From positions 1 to 14,376 of the forward strand of contig URGO01000081.1 of assembly GCA_900547435.1 (NCBI GenBank): DNA of 14,376 bases. Reading direction: 5' to 3'. The position numbers and the translations under genes are program-made. This document shows positions 1 to 7,093 of the stretch, piece by piece; position 1 is the first letter of the stretch; each line of letters begins with the position of its first letter. The notes below the pieces were generated by a model. That model saw only the letters and a list, made by a program, of their open reading frames with translations, did no database searches and had not been told where the DNA came from. The stretch comes from an uncultured Parabacteroides sp. Lineage in GTDB: Bacteria; Bacteroidota; Bacteroidia; Bacteroidales; Tannerellaceae.

Positions 1-74
1 ATTATGTAATCAACGGGACGGTAGAGGAAGTGATTCCGAAGATGATTAAGTATTATAAGAAGAACAGTAAATAA
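1..74 (+). CDS. etfA: C-terminal end of electron transfer flavoprotein alpha subunit (partial)
   Basis: An open frame enters from the left edge (codons in phase from base 3) and stops at TAA 72-74. The 23 visible residues begin YVINGTVEEVIPKMI and end in a lysine-rich tail. This resembles the C-terminus of EtfA, the FAD-binding ETF subunit that accepts electrons from acyl-CoA dehydrogenases; the visible part only covers the last strand and helix of the FAD domain. The downstream acyl-CoA dehydrogenase supports the call, because etfB-etfA-acd is a common order. The identification rests on a short stretch plus context, so another protein ending is possible. Confidence 0.65.
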   Translation, partial: YVINGTVEEVIPKMIKYYKKNSK

Positions 75-77
75 CAT

Positions 78-126
78 AGGAGTTAAAGCAGTTAAAGGAG
101 TTAGAGGAGTTAAAGCCAATAGTTTT
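78..126 (+). repeat. Left arm of inverted repeat enclosing the four-helix-bundle gene
   Basis: Bases 97-126 are a perfect 30-nt inverted match to 509-538. The outer part, 78-96, matches 539-558 with four mismatches and a 1-nt gap. The arm contains four consecutive 9-nt units (81-89, 90-98, 99-107, 108-116) of consensus AGTTARAGS. It starts 3 nt after the etfA stop and runs up to the start of the small ORF. Confidence 0.9.
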
Positions 127-128
127 TG

Positions 129-497
129 ATGACACAGAGTTTCAGAGATATCATTGCCTGGCAAAAAGCACATACATTTGTGCTGGCAATATACAAGGCA
201 ACAACTATATTCCCTGAATATGAACGATTCGGGCTATGTTCTCAGTTCCAAAGAGCAGCTGTATCTATTCCGGCGAATATAGCAGAAGGATATCGCAAAA
301 TAAGCAAAGCCGACAAACTCCGCTTCATGAATATTGCACAAGGTAGTTTAGAAGAATGTAGATATTACATTATTCTATCTAAAGACCTTAATTATATTGA
401 TGAATGCAAATATCAAGAGTTAGTTTACCAAATAGAAGAGGTTAGCCGGTTGCTTAACGCTTATTGTAAAGGCATAGCCAATAAACGATTTGATTAA
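129..497 (+). CDS. Four helix bundle protein, 23S rRNA intervening-sequence protein family
   Basis: This 122-aa protein fits the four-helix-bundle family (PF05635 / TIGR02436), first known from ORFs inside rRNA intervening sequences. The family signature is clear: an N-terminal FRDIIAWQKAH helix, then RAAVSIPANIAEGYRK (about residues 42-57), then GSLEECRYYIILSKDL. Family members are small, basic, often oligomeric and thought to bind nucleic acid; the Avd accessory protein of diversity-generating retroelements shares the fold. Start: ATG at 129 is chosen over an adjacent TTG at 126. No good Shine-Dalgarno lies close; a GGAG sits about 20 nt upstream in the repeat arm. The cellular function is unknown. 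It is flanked on both sides by the inverted repeat and separates two genes expected to act together. Confidence 0.88.
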   Translation: MTQSFRDIIAWQKAHTFVLAIYKATTIFPEYERFGLCSQFQRAAVSIPANIAEGYRKISKADKLRFMNIAQGSLEECRYYIILSKDLNYIDECKYQELVYQIEEVSRLLNAYCKGIANKRFD

Positions 498-508
498 TTA
501 TATCAACT

Positions 509-558
509 AAAACTATTGGCTTTAACTCCTCTAACTCCCCATAACTCCTATAACTCCT
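509..558 (+). repeat. Right arm of inverted repeat enclosing the four-helix-bundle gene
   Basis: Read on the minus strand this arm repeats the left one: four AGTTA-based units, three of 9 nt and one of 10 nt. 509-538 is the perfect partner of 97-126. It begins 11 nt after the small ORF's stop and ends 15 nt before the acd ATG, leaving the A-rich translation start of acd outside the predicted stem. Confidence 0.9.
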
Positions 559-573
559 AAAAAGAAGAACAAC

Positions 574-2280
574 ATGGGAAACTATTATAATGACATTCCG
601 GAACTCAAGTATCACTTGAACAATCCGATGATGGAACGTATCTGCGAACTGAAAGAACGCGGATACCGAGACAAAGAAGAGTTCGACTATGCGCCGCAAG
701 ATTATGCCGATGCGATGGACTCGTTTGATAAAGTATTGGAAATAACGGGCGAGATTACCGCTGATGTGATTGCCGCCAATGCCGAAGGCGTAGACGAAGA
801 GGGTCCGCATTGCGCCAATGGTCGGGTGGAATATGCTTCGGGAACAAAACAGAACCTCGATACGATGGTGAAGGCCGGACTGAACGGTATGACGATGCCG
901 CGCCGCTTCGGAGGTTTGAACTTCCCGATTACTCCTTATACGATGTGTGCCGAAATCGTGGCGGCTGCTGATGCCGGATTTGGCAATATTTGGTCGTTGC
1001 AGGATTGCATTGAGACGTTGTATGAGTTTGGAAACGAAGACCAGCATAGCCGCTTTATTCCGCGTATCTGTGCCGGAGAGACGATGTCGATGGACTTGAC
1101 TGAGCCGGATGCCGGTTCCGACCTCCAGAGTGTGATGTTGAAGGCTACCTATGATGAAGCAAACAATTGCTGGCGCTTGAACGGTGTAAAGCGTTTCATT
1201 ACCAATGGAGATGCAGATTTGCATCTTGTCCTTGCCCGTTCGGAAGAGGGTACGCACGATGGACGTGGTCTTTCGATGTTCATTTATGATAAACGAGACG
1301 GAGGCGTCAACGTGCGTCGTATTGAAAATAAATTAGGTATTCATGGTTCGCCTACTTGCGAGTTAGTGTACAAGAATGCCAAGGCGGAGCTTTGCGGCGA
1401 GCGTAAGTTGGGCTTGATTAAATATGTCATGGCTTTGATGAATGGTGCCCGCTTAGGTATCGCGGCTCAGTCAGTAGGATTAAGCCAGGCGGCATACAAC
1501 GAGGCTTTAGCGTATGCCAAAGAGCGTAAGCAATTCGGCAAGGCGATTATCGAATTCCCTGCCGTATATGACATGTTGGCATCTATCAAGGCAAAGCTGG
1601 ATGCCGGTCGTGCGTTGCTTTATCAAACGGCCCGTTATGTAGATATTTACAAGGCTTTGGATGACATCGCCCGCGAACGGAAATTGACACCCGAAGAGCG
1701 CAAAGAGCAGAAAATATATGCCAAATTGGCGGATAGCTTCACGCCGTTGGCAAAGGGTATGAATTCGGAATATGCCAACCAGAATGCGTACGATTGCATC
1801 CAAGTACATGGCGGTTCGGGCTTCATGATGGAATATGCCTGCCAGCGCATCTACCGCGATGCCCGCATTACCAGTATCTATGAGGGAACAACTCAGCTTC
1901 AGACGGTTGCGGCTATCCGTTATGTAACAAATGGGGCATACGCATCTACGTTGCATGAGTATGAATTGATTCCTTGCTCACCGGAAATGGAAGGCTTGAT
2001 GGAGCGTGTAAAAGAGATGACCCGTAAGTTCGAGGCTTGCACGAATGCCGTAAAAGCCGCTCAGAATCAGGAATTACAAGACTTCGTGGCACGCCGGTTG
2101 ATGGAAATGGCAGCCGTCAACATCATGTCCCACCTCTTGATTCAGGATGCAACCCGTGCACCGGAATTATTTGCCAAGTCAGCTCACGTTTATGTGAACT
2201 ATGCCGAAGCAGAAGTAGAGAAGCATTTCAACTTCATCCGCAAGTTCGAAGCTGACGAATTGGCGGATTATCGAAAATAA
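574..2280 (+). CDS. Acyl-CoA dehydrogenase (long, ~570-aa form)
   Basis: A 568-aa FAD-dependent acyl-CoA dehydrogenase that introduces a trans-2,3 double bond into an acyl-CoA thioester and passes electrons to ETF. The N-terminal helical domain is followed by the flavin-contacting LTEPDAGSDL (about 175-184), the GARLGIAAQSVG and YAKERKQFG helices, and the C-terminal CIQVHGGSGFMMEYACQRIYRDAR with IYEGTTQLQ. Glu437 of IYEGT sits at the catalytic-base position of short- and medium-chain members. About 130 further residues follow the classical domain, a layout seen in the long Bacteroidetes and proteobacterial forms (ordinary ACADs are about 380 aa). The true substrate chain cannot be read from sequence. 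An etfA end upstream fits a shared operon, now interrupted by the stem-bounded cassette. Start: ATG 574 after an A-rich leader. Confidence 0.92.
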   Translation: MGNYYNDIPELKYHLNNPMMERICELKERGYRDKEEFDYAPQDYADAMDSFDKVLEITGEITADVIAANAEGVDEEGPHCANGRVEYASGTKQNLDTMVKAGLNGMTMPRRFGGLNFPITPYTMCAEIVAAADAGFGNIWSLQDCIETLYEFGNEDQHSRFIPRICAGETMSMDLTEPDAGSDLQSVMLKATYDEANNCWRLNGVKRFITNGDADLHLVLARSEEGTHDGRGLSMFIYDKRDGGVNVRRIENKLGIHGSPTCELVYKNAKAELCGERKLGLIKYVMALMNGARLGIAAQSVGLSQAAYNEALAYAKERKQFGKAIIEFPAVYDMLASIKAKLDAGRALLYQTARYVDIYKALDDIARERKLTPEERKEQKIYAKLADSFTPLAKGMNSEYANQNAYDCIQVHGGSGFMMEYACQRIYRDARITSIYEGTTQLQTVAAIRYVTNGAYASTLHEYELIPCSPEMEGLMERVKEMTRKFEACTNAVKAAQNQELQDFVARRLMEMAAVNIMSHLLIQDATRAPELFAKSAHVYVNYAEAEVEKHFNFIRKFEADELADYRK

Positions 2281-2293
2281 ATTGAGATTTTCG
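2272..2293 (+). terminator. Weak hairpin over the acd stop codon
   Basis: CGAAAAT (2272-2278) can pair with ATTTTCG (2287-2293) around an 8-nt loop, overlapping the TAA stop. The T-rich run lies about 14 nt further on and the stem has little G+C, so this is at best an inefficient terminator. Readthrough into the ferritin gene is plausible. Confidence 0.25.
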
Positions 2294-2359
2294 GCTTGTT
2301 TGGTCTGTTTTTTGTAGATACCTAAACAGAACAACGAACTATTAAAAAAGAAGATTACT

Positions 2360-2845
2360 ATGACACTGAGTACTAAATTATCAGAAGCGTTCAACGCACA
2401 AGTAAATGCCGAAATGTGGTCGGCTAATTTGTATCTTTCAATGGCCGTTTATTTCAAGAAAGAGGCCTTGAACGGCTTTGCCAGCTGGATGGAAAAGCAA
2501 GCTGAAGAGGAATTGGATCATGCCCGGAAGATGATTAATTTTGCAATCGAACGGGGTGGCGATGTTACTATCGGACAGGTAAATGTCGTTCAGACAGCTT
2601 GGGGCTCACCGGTAGAAGTGTTCGAACATGTGTACAATCATGAGAAGCATGTGTCTGAATTGATTGACAATATGTTGAACATTGCCGAAGAAGACAAAGA
2701 CCATGCAGCCCGTGCTTTCTTGTTTGACTTCGTTCGCGAACAGGTAGAAGAAGAAGCAACCGCTAAAGGCATCTTGGACGATTTGAAAAACTATGGCGAC
2801 CATCATTATGGTATCATCGACCATAAATTAGGCAAAAGAGAATAA
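2360..2845 (+). CDS. ftnA: Ferritin (FtnA-type iron-storage protein)
   Basis: A 161-aa non-haem ferritin that oxidises Fe(II) at a dinuclear site and stores Fe(III) in a 24-subunit shell in the cytoplasm. All ferroxidase ligands are present at positions one higher than in E. coli FtnA: Glu18, Glu51, His54 (EELDHA), Glu95, Gln128 and Glu131. The four-helix fold is full length with a short charged C-terminus. No haem-binding Met or Dps features are seen. The gene is 79 nt after acd and is followed by a strong terminator; I see no consensus TAnnTTTG box directly upstream. In anaerobic Bacteroidales such ferritins are linked to iron storage and oxidative stress, which is family knowledge and not shown here. 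Confidence 0.95.
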   Translation: MTLSTKLSEAFNAQVNAEMWSANLYLSMAVYFKKEALNGFASWMEKQAEEELDHARKMINFAIERGGDVTIGQVNVVQTAWGSPVEVFEHVYNHEKHVSELIDNMLNIAEEDKDHAARAFLFDFVREQVEEEATAKGILDDLKNYGDHHYGIIDHKLGKRE

Positions 2846-2870
2846 TCTTTTTGCTTTTGTAACTTAACGT

Positions 2871-2916
2871 AAAACCTTCCCGCCTCCCAACAGGAGAGGC
2901 CGGAAGGTTTTGTTTT
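2871..2916 (+). terminator. Rho-independent terminator after ferritin
   Basis: AAAACCTTCC (2871-2880) pairs perfectly with GGAAGGTTTT (2902-2911). An inner G+C-rich stem pairs GCCTC (2882-2886) with GAGGC (2896-2900). The T-rich stretch TTTTGTTTT follows. The symmetric A/T ends suggest it could work in either direction. Confidence 0.88.
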
Positions 2917-2958
2917 ATGGAAGAACGGTCATTTATGCGGAAAAACCATACATTTGTG

Positions 2959-2988
2959 TTTGTTTTTTGCGAAAAATCACTATATTTG
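2959..2988 (+). promoter_or_regulatory. Bacteroidetes-type promoter of cysQ
   Basis: TTTG at 2959-2962 and TATATTTG at 2981-2988 (consensus TAnnTTTG) are separated by 18 nt, close to the usual -33/-7 spacing of Bacteroides sigma-ABfr promoters. It lies just past the ferritin terminator and would give a leader of about 25 nt before the cysQ ATG. Confidence 0.65.
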
Positions 2989-3019
2989 TGTGTTTTCATT
3001 TCGTTAAAAAGTAAGTTAT

Positions 3020-3844
3020 ATGGATTTTGTTAATTATTTATATATTGCCATTCGGGCAGCATTGGATGCCGGTAAGTCCATTATGGATATCTATATGAAT
3101 CCAGATGCGGATTTTGAGATTGAAACCAAAGCGGATAATTCCCCGCTGACATTAGCGGATAAAGCTTCGAATCGTTTGATTGTATCGGCATTATCCGTAA
3201 CGCCTTTCCCGATTTTGAGTGAAGAAGAGAAAGAAATTCCTTTTGAAGAACGCAAAAAATGGACTACCTTATGGATTGTCGATCCATTGGACGGCACCAA
3301 AGAATTTATCAAACGGAACGGTGAATTTACGGTAAACATAGCTCTGGTAAACAATGGCATTCCGGTCGTAGGAGTCATCTATGTCCCGGTACGCAAAGAG
3401 TTATACTTTGCTTGTGATACGCTGGGCGCTTACAAATTGACAAACATTGACGGAGCCAGTCAGCCATCCATGGATGAGATGCGCCGGAGAGCAACACGTC
3501 TCCCGTCTGCTCTGATGCATCAAGGAATGGTTGTCGTAGCATCCCGTTCCCATCAGACGGAAGAAACGACACGTTACATAGAAAATCTGCGTAAAAAAGG
3601 GCAACCGGTAACTTTAATCAGCAGCGGAAGCAGCTTGAAGATTTGTTTGGTTGCAGAAGGTTCGGCAGATATCTATCCGCGCTTTGCTCCTACAATGGAG
3701 TGGGATACGGCAGCAGGACATGCCATAGCCAAAGCAGCCGGATGCGAAATTTATCACATTGACGAAAAAACGCCTTTGTCTTATAATAAAGAGAAGCTAT
3801 TGAATCCTTGGTTTGTAGTAAAAGCAGTTTCTTCCAATTTGTGA
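3020..3844 (+). CDS. cysQ: 3'(2'),5'-bisphosphate nucleotidase CysQ
   Basis: A 274-aa Mg2+-dependent phosphatase of the inositol monophosphatase superfamily. It converts PAP (3'-phosphoadenosine 5'-phosphate, the by-product of PAPS use) to AMP. Visible metal-site motifs are ILSEEE (Glu68 region), WIVDPLDGTKEF (Asp88, Asp91) and EWDTAAGHA (Asp229), in the order and spacing of CysQ. Length is typical (about 250-280 aa). The gene stands directly ahead of a sulfate uptake, PAPS synthesis and sulfotransferase unit, so PAP removal is the natural role. It has its own promoter, and a separate -7 box starts the next gene, so it may be transcribed independently. Confidence 0.93.
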   Translation: MDFVNYLYIAIRAALDAGKSIMDIYMNPDADFEIETKADNSPLTLADKASNRLIVSALSVTPFPILSEEEKEIPFEERKKWTTLWIVDPLDGTKEFIKRNGEFTVNIALVNNGIPVVGVIYVPVRKELYFACDTLGAYKLTNIDGASQPSMDEMRRRATRLPSALMHQGMVVVASRSHQTEETTRYIENLRKKGQPVTLISSGSSLKICLVAEGSADIYPRFAPTMEWDTAAGHAIAKAAGCEIYHIDEKTPLSYNKEKLLNPWFVVKAVSSNL

Positions 3845-3915
3845 AACAATTGGTTTGTTTTTCCTCTAAAATAGAATTTGACGGATATTTATGCCGTTAG
3901 TCTATCAATATCTTG

Positions 3916-3923
3916 TATCTTTG
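3916..3923 (+). promoter_or_regulatory. -7 box of the sulfation operon
   Basis: TATCTTTG exactly matches TAnnTTTG and is followed by GCAC, a common continuation in Bacteroides promoters. No convincing TTTG lies at the -33 position, so the call rests on the -7 box and its place in the 118-nt gap before the permease gene. Confidence 0.5.
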
Positions 3924-3962
3924 CACTCTATCTAAAAAAGAACCCTAATTTGAATAGTGTGC

Positions 3963-5519
3963 ATGAATTTTGAGATATTGTTTGTACTTTTAGCTCTGAT
4001 CGGGATGATCGCAGCATTGATATGGGACAAAATGCGCCCCGGTATGATTCTGTTTAGTGTAACGGTTTTGTTTCTTTGCGCAGGGATTTTGACTCCTAAA
4101 GAAATGCTGGAAGGTTTCAGCAATAAAGGAATGATAACTGTTGCTTTGCTCTTTTTAGTAAGCGAAGGCGTCAGACAATCCGGGGCATTGACTCAGATTA
4201 TCAGAAAGGTATTGCCACAAGGCAAAACAACGGTGTTCAAGGCACAGCTTCGTATGCTTCCATCTATTGCTTTCATATCAGCCTTTTTGAACAATACGCC
4301 GGTTGTTGTCATTTTTGCTCCCATTATCAAACGCTGGGCAAAATCGGTACAGTTGCCGGCAACCAAGTTCCTTATCCCCCTTTCGTATGTTACTATTTTA
4401 GGCGGAATATGTACCTTGATAGGAACATCAACCAACTTAGTAGTACATGGCATGATGATCGATGCCGGTTATGAAGGATTGAGTATGTTTGAATTGGGAC
4501 TGATTGGCATACCCATTACCCTTGGAGGCATAGCTTATCTGTTACTCTTTTCAAAAAAGCTGTTACCGGAAGAACGTACAAGTGATGAAATACAAGAAGA
4601 TGACATAGAAGCAGACGAAGGACTACATCCGATAGAAGTGGTCCTTGGTCCGCGTTTTCCGGGTATCAATAAGACATTGAACGACTTTGATTTTCGGCGC
4701 CATTACGGGGCGGAGGTAAAAGAAATAAAACGGAATGGACGGAATCTGACCAAAAACAAGGACCGCATAGCCCTCAACGAGGGAGATACCTTGGTGGTTA
4801 TGGCAGATAATTCATTTATCAAAACATGGGGCGAGTCTTCCGTATTTTTAATGATTGCAAACGGCGAAGACGCATCGGCGCAGAATAACCATAAAAAACG
4901 CATCTTCGTTCTTATATTGCTTGCTCTGATGATTATCGGCGCAACAATCGGAGAATTACCCATCACCCAGCAGACTTTCCCCAACGTCAAACTGGATATG
5001 TTTTTCTTTGCTGCGGTTACAGCTGTAATTATGGCTTGGGCCCATATTTTCCCTGCCCGAAAATATACCAAATATATATCGTGGGATATTTTGATAACTA
5101 TCGCATGTGCTTTCGCAATCAGCAAAGCTATGGTCAATTCCGGATTAGCGGACATGATAGCTAATTTCATCATTGAGTTAAGTTATAGCCACGGGCCATA
5201 CGTCTTGTTGGCAATTTTATATATCATCACCAATATCATTACAGAAGTCATTACCAATAATGCCGCGGCGGCTCTATCTTTCCCATTGGCATTGTCTATA
5301 TCCCACCAGTTAGGGGTAGACCCCAAACCGTTTTTCATGGTTATCTGTATTGCGGCCTCAGCCGGTTTTACTACACCAATCGGATATCAGACAAACCTAA
5401 TCGTACAAGGTATCGGTAACTACAAATTCACTGATTTCGTACGGGTCGGGCTTCCGCTGAATATTATTGTCTTTCTGATATCAATATTCCTGATACCACA
5501 AATATGGCCATTTGAATAA
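3963..5519 (+). CDS. SLC13/DASS-family permease with RCK_C domain, probable sulfate transporter
   Basis: A 518-aa integral membrane protein with about 10-12 hydrophobic segments in two inverted-repeat halves. Each half carries substrate/Na+-site loops: FLNNTPVVV (Asn110-Asn111-Thr112) with LIGTSTNL (Ser156-Asn158) in the first, and ITNNAAAAL (Thr431-Asn433) with TTPIGYQTNL in the second. A soluble insert at about residues 218-290 resembles one TrkA-C/RCK_C domain; many relatives carry two and are nearer 600 aa. The family moves sulfate, dicarboxylates or phosphate with sodium. Sulfate is inferred from position, 18 nt ahead of cysC in the PAPS operon. ATG 3963 is chosen over GTG 3957, 40 nt after the -7 box. 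Confidence 0.85.
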   Translation: MNFEILFVLLALIGMIAALIWDKMRPGMILFSVTVLFLCAGILTPKEMLEGFSNKGMITVALLFLVSEGVRQSGALTQIIRKVLPQGKTTVFKAQLRMLPSIAFISAFLNNTPVVVIFAPIIKRWAKSVQLPATKFLIPLSYVTILGGICTLIGTSTNLVVHGMMIDAGYEGLSMFELGLIGIPITLGGIAYLLLFSKKLLPEERTSDEIQEDDIEADEGLHPIEVVLGPRFPGINKTLNDFDFRRHYGAEVKEIKRNGRNLTKNKDRIALNEGDTLVVMADNSFIKTWGESSVFLMIANGEDASAQNNHKKRIFVLILLALMIIGATIGELPITQQTFPNVKLDMFFFAAVTAVIMAWAHIFPARKYTKYISWDILITIACAFAISKAMVNSGLADMIANFIIELSYSHGPYVLLAILYIITNIITEVITNNAAAALSFPLALSISHQLGVDPKPFFMVICIAASAGFTTPIGYQTNLIVQGIGNYKFTDFVRVGLPLNIIVFLISIFLIPQIWPFE

Positions 5520-5537
5520 CAAGAAACAGATTGAGAT

Positions 5538-6140
5538 ATGCAAAAAACAAATCATATTTATCCTATCTTTGACAAGATGATGACCCGTCAAGATAAAGAA
5601 AATCTATTACACCAGAAAGGGGTAATGGTTTGGTTTACCGGATTAAGCGGGTCTGGGAAAAGTACTATAGCGATTGCCTTGGAGCGCGAACTGCATAAAC
5701 GAGGCTTTCTTTGCCGCATTTTGGATGGAGATAATATCCGAAGCGGCATTAATAATAATCTGGGATTTACAGAAACAGACCGCATAGAAAATATCCGTCG
5801 AATAGCCGAAGTCGGAAAACTATTTGTGGATACAGGGATAATCACCTTGGCGGCATTCATCAGTCCGAATAATGAAATCCGAGAAATGGCCGCTTCTATT
5901 ATCGGGAAAGATGATTTTCTGGAAATCTATGTAAGTACGCCCATTACGGAATGCGAGCGTCGGGATGTAAAAGGGTTATATGCAAAGGCGCGAAAAGGAG
6001 AAATCAAGAACTTCACCGGTATCTCCGCCCCGTTTGAAGCGCCGTCGCATCCGGCATTATCATTAGACACTTCTGTTTTGAGCGTAGAAGAATCTGTAAA
6101 CAAATTATTGGATATTATATTACCTAAAATAAGCAAATAA
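5538..6140 (+). CDS. cysC: Adenylylsulfate (APS) kinase CysC
   Basis: A 200-aa kinase that phosphorylates APS at the 3' hydroxyl using ATP to give PAPS. The P-loop GLSGSGKST is at 35-43, the APS-binding DGDNIRSGINNNLGF at 63-77, the FISP motif with Ser109 at the usual phospho-serine position, and the lid DVKGLYAKARKGEIKNFTGI near the C-terminus. Length is normal for stand-alone CysC. It lies 18 nt after the permease and 11 nt before cysD, in one transcription unit. No lesion was found in it. Confidence 0.95.
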   Translation: MQKTNHIYPIFDKMMTRQDKENLLHQKGVMVWFTGLSGSGKSTIAIALERELHKRGFLCRILDGDNIRSGINNNLGFTETDRIENIRRIAEVGKLFVDTGIITLAAFISPNNEIREMAASIIGKDDFLEIYVSTPITECERRDVKGLYAKARKGEIKNFTGISAPFEAPSHPALSLDTSVLSVEESVNKLLDIILPKISK

Positions 6141-6151
6141 ATAACACGGTT

Positions 6152-7060
6152 ATGTCTGATTATAAGTTAAGTCATTTACAGGAATTAGAGGCAGAATCTA
6201 TTTATATCATCCGTGAGGTGGCTGCCGAGTTTGAAAATCCTGTAATGCTTTATTCCATTGGAAAAGATTCGTCGGTAATGGTTCGTTTAGCGGAAAAAGC
6301 TTTTGCACCGGGAAAAGTACCATTTCCATTGATGCACATTGATTCAAAATGGAAATTCAAGGAGATGATTCAATTTCGCGATGAATATGCGAAAAAGTAT
6401 GGTTGGAACCTGATTGTAGAATCGAATATGGAAGCATTCAAGGCAGGAGTCGGTCCGTTCACGCACGGAAGCAAAGTGCATACCGACTTAATGAAAACGC
6501 AAGCCTTGCTGAATGCTTTAAACAAGTACAAATTTGATGCGGCTTTCGGAAGAGAACGAAGAGACGAAGAGAATAGTCGTGAAAAATAGCATATCTTCTC
6601 ATTCCGCGACAAATTCCAGCAATGGGACCCCAAAAATCAGCGTCCGGAATTGTGGGACATTTACAATACGCGTGTCCATAAAGGCGAAAGCATCCGCGTG
6701 TTCCCTCTTTCAAACTGGACGGAACTGGATATTTGGCAATATATCCGTTTAGAAAACATTCCGATTGTTCCGCTCTACTTTGCCAAAGAACGGCCGATTG
6801 TGGAAATTGATGGTAATTTGATTATGGCAGATGACGACCGTCTACCAGAAAAGTACCGAGACAAAATCCAAATGCGCAAAGTCCGTTTCCGCACATTGGG
6901 TTGTTGGCCTCTGACCGGAGCGGTAGAAAGCGAAGCCGATACCATCGAGAAGATTGTAGAAGAGATGATGACTACCACCAAGAGCGAGCGTACTACGCGT
7001 GTCATCGACTTCGACCAAGATTCGAGCATGGAACAGAAAAAACGCGAAGGCTATTTTTAA
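6152..7060 (+). pseudogene. cysD: Sulfate adenylyltransferase subunit 2 (cysD) interrupted by an in-frame TAG
   Basis: The reading frame spans 302 positions, exactly the length of E. coli CysD, the subunit that forms APS from ATP and sulfate. The PP-loop SIGKDSS is at 35-41, and the C-terminal half (FRDKFQQWDPKNQRPELW, RVFPLSNWTELDIWQY, FRTLGCWPLTGAVES, QKKREGYF) is intact. Codon 146 is TAG (6587-6589). Reading through it keeps the same frame, so this is a nonsense change and not a frameshift. It falls in the family motif GGARRDEEKSRAKER, which here reads GRERRDEENSREK-stop-H: six non-consensus positions in 14 codons, each explicable by a single base. The rest of the gene is near consensus. 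As written it gives a 145-aa N-terminal piece, with a possible restart at ATG 6650. Decay, sequencing error and assembly error are all possible. Confidence 0.85.
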
Positions 7061-7090
7061 ATGAAGAATGAAGAATTAAGAACGAAGAAT
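7060..7090 (+). repeat. Low-complexity AATGAAGAAT-type repeat between cysD and cysN
   Basis: Degenerate GAAGAAT/GAATTAAGAA units follow the cysD stop immediately. Such purine-rich runs are, to my knowledge, frequent between Bacteroidales genes. The run is open in the cysN frame and would add MKNEELRTKNL to that protein if translated. Confidence 0.4.
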
Positions 7091-7093
7091 CTT

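Larger units (their letters stand above)
78..558 (+). other. Intervening-sequence-like cassette: inverted repeats around a four-helix-bundle ORF
   Basis: About 49 nt on the left and 50 nt on the right are inverted copies, and the 382-nt interior is almost entirely one small ORF. In RNA this would fold as a long stem with the ORF in the loop. The design recalls the 23S rRNA intervening sequences of Leptospira and Coxiella, which encode the same protein family in a stem-bounded loop excised by RNase III. Here the cassette sits between etfA and acd and not in an rRNA. No target-site duplication, transposase or integrase is visible, so mobility is inferred from architecture only. Confidence 0.55.

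Noticed and set aside
78..558. Diversity-generating retroelement, because the small protein shares a fold with Avd
   Set aside because: No reverse transcriptase, template repeat or variable repeat is present; the inverted-repeat layout fits an intervening-sequence-like cassette better.
454..1257. Long minus-strand ORF opposite acd
   Set aside because: It lies almost wholly antisense to a well-supported acyl-CoA dehydrogenase, has no recognisable domain and reads like a codon-bias shadow.
2037..2255. Small plus-strand ORF within the end of acd
   Set aside because: It is an alternative frame of the acd C-terminal region with low-information composition and no start context.
3881..3897. Small hairpin before the permease promoter as a cysQ terminator
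   Set aside because: The stem is only 4-6 bp, counting a G-T pair, with a 9-nt loop and no T-run, too weak to call.
6152..7060. Frameshift in cysD producing two overlapping ORFs
   Set aside because: The two halves are in the same frame (start positions differ by a multiple of three) and join exactly across one TAG, so no indel is needed.
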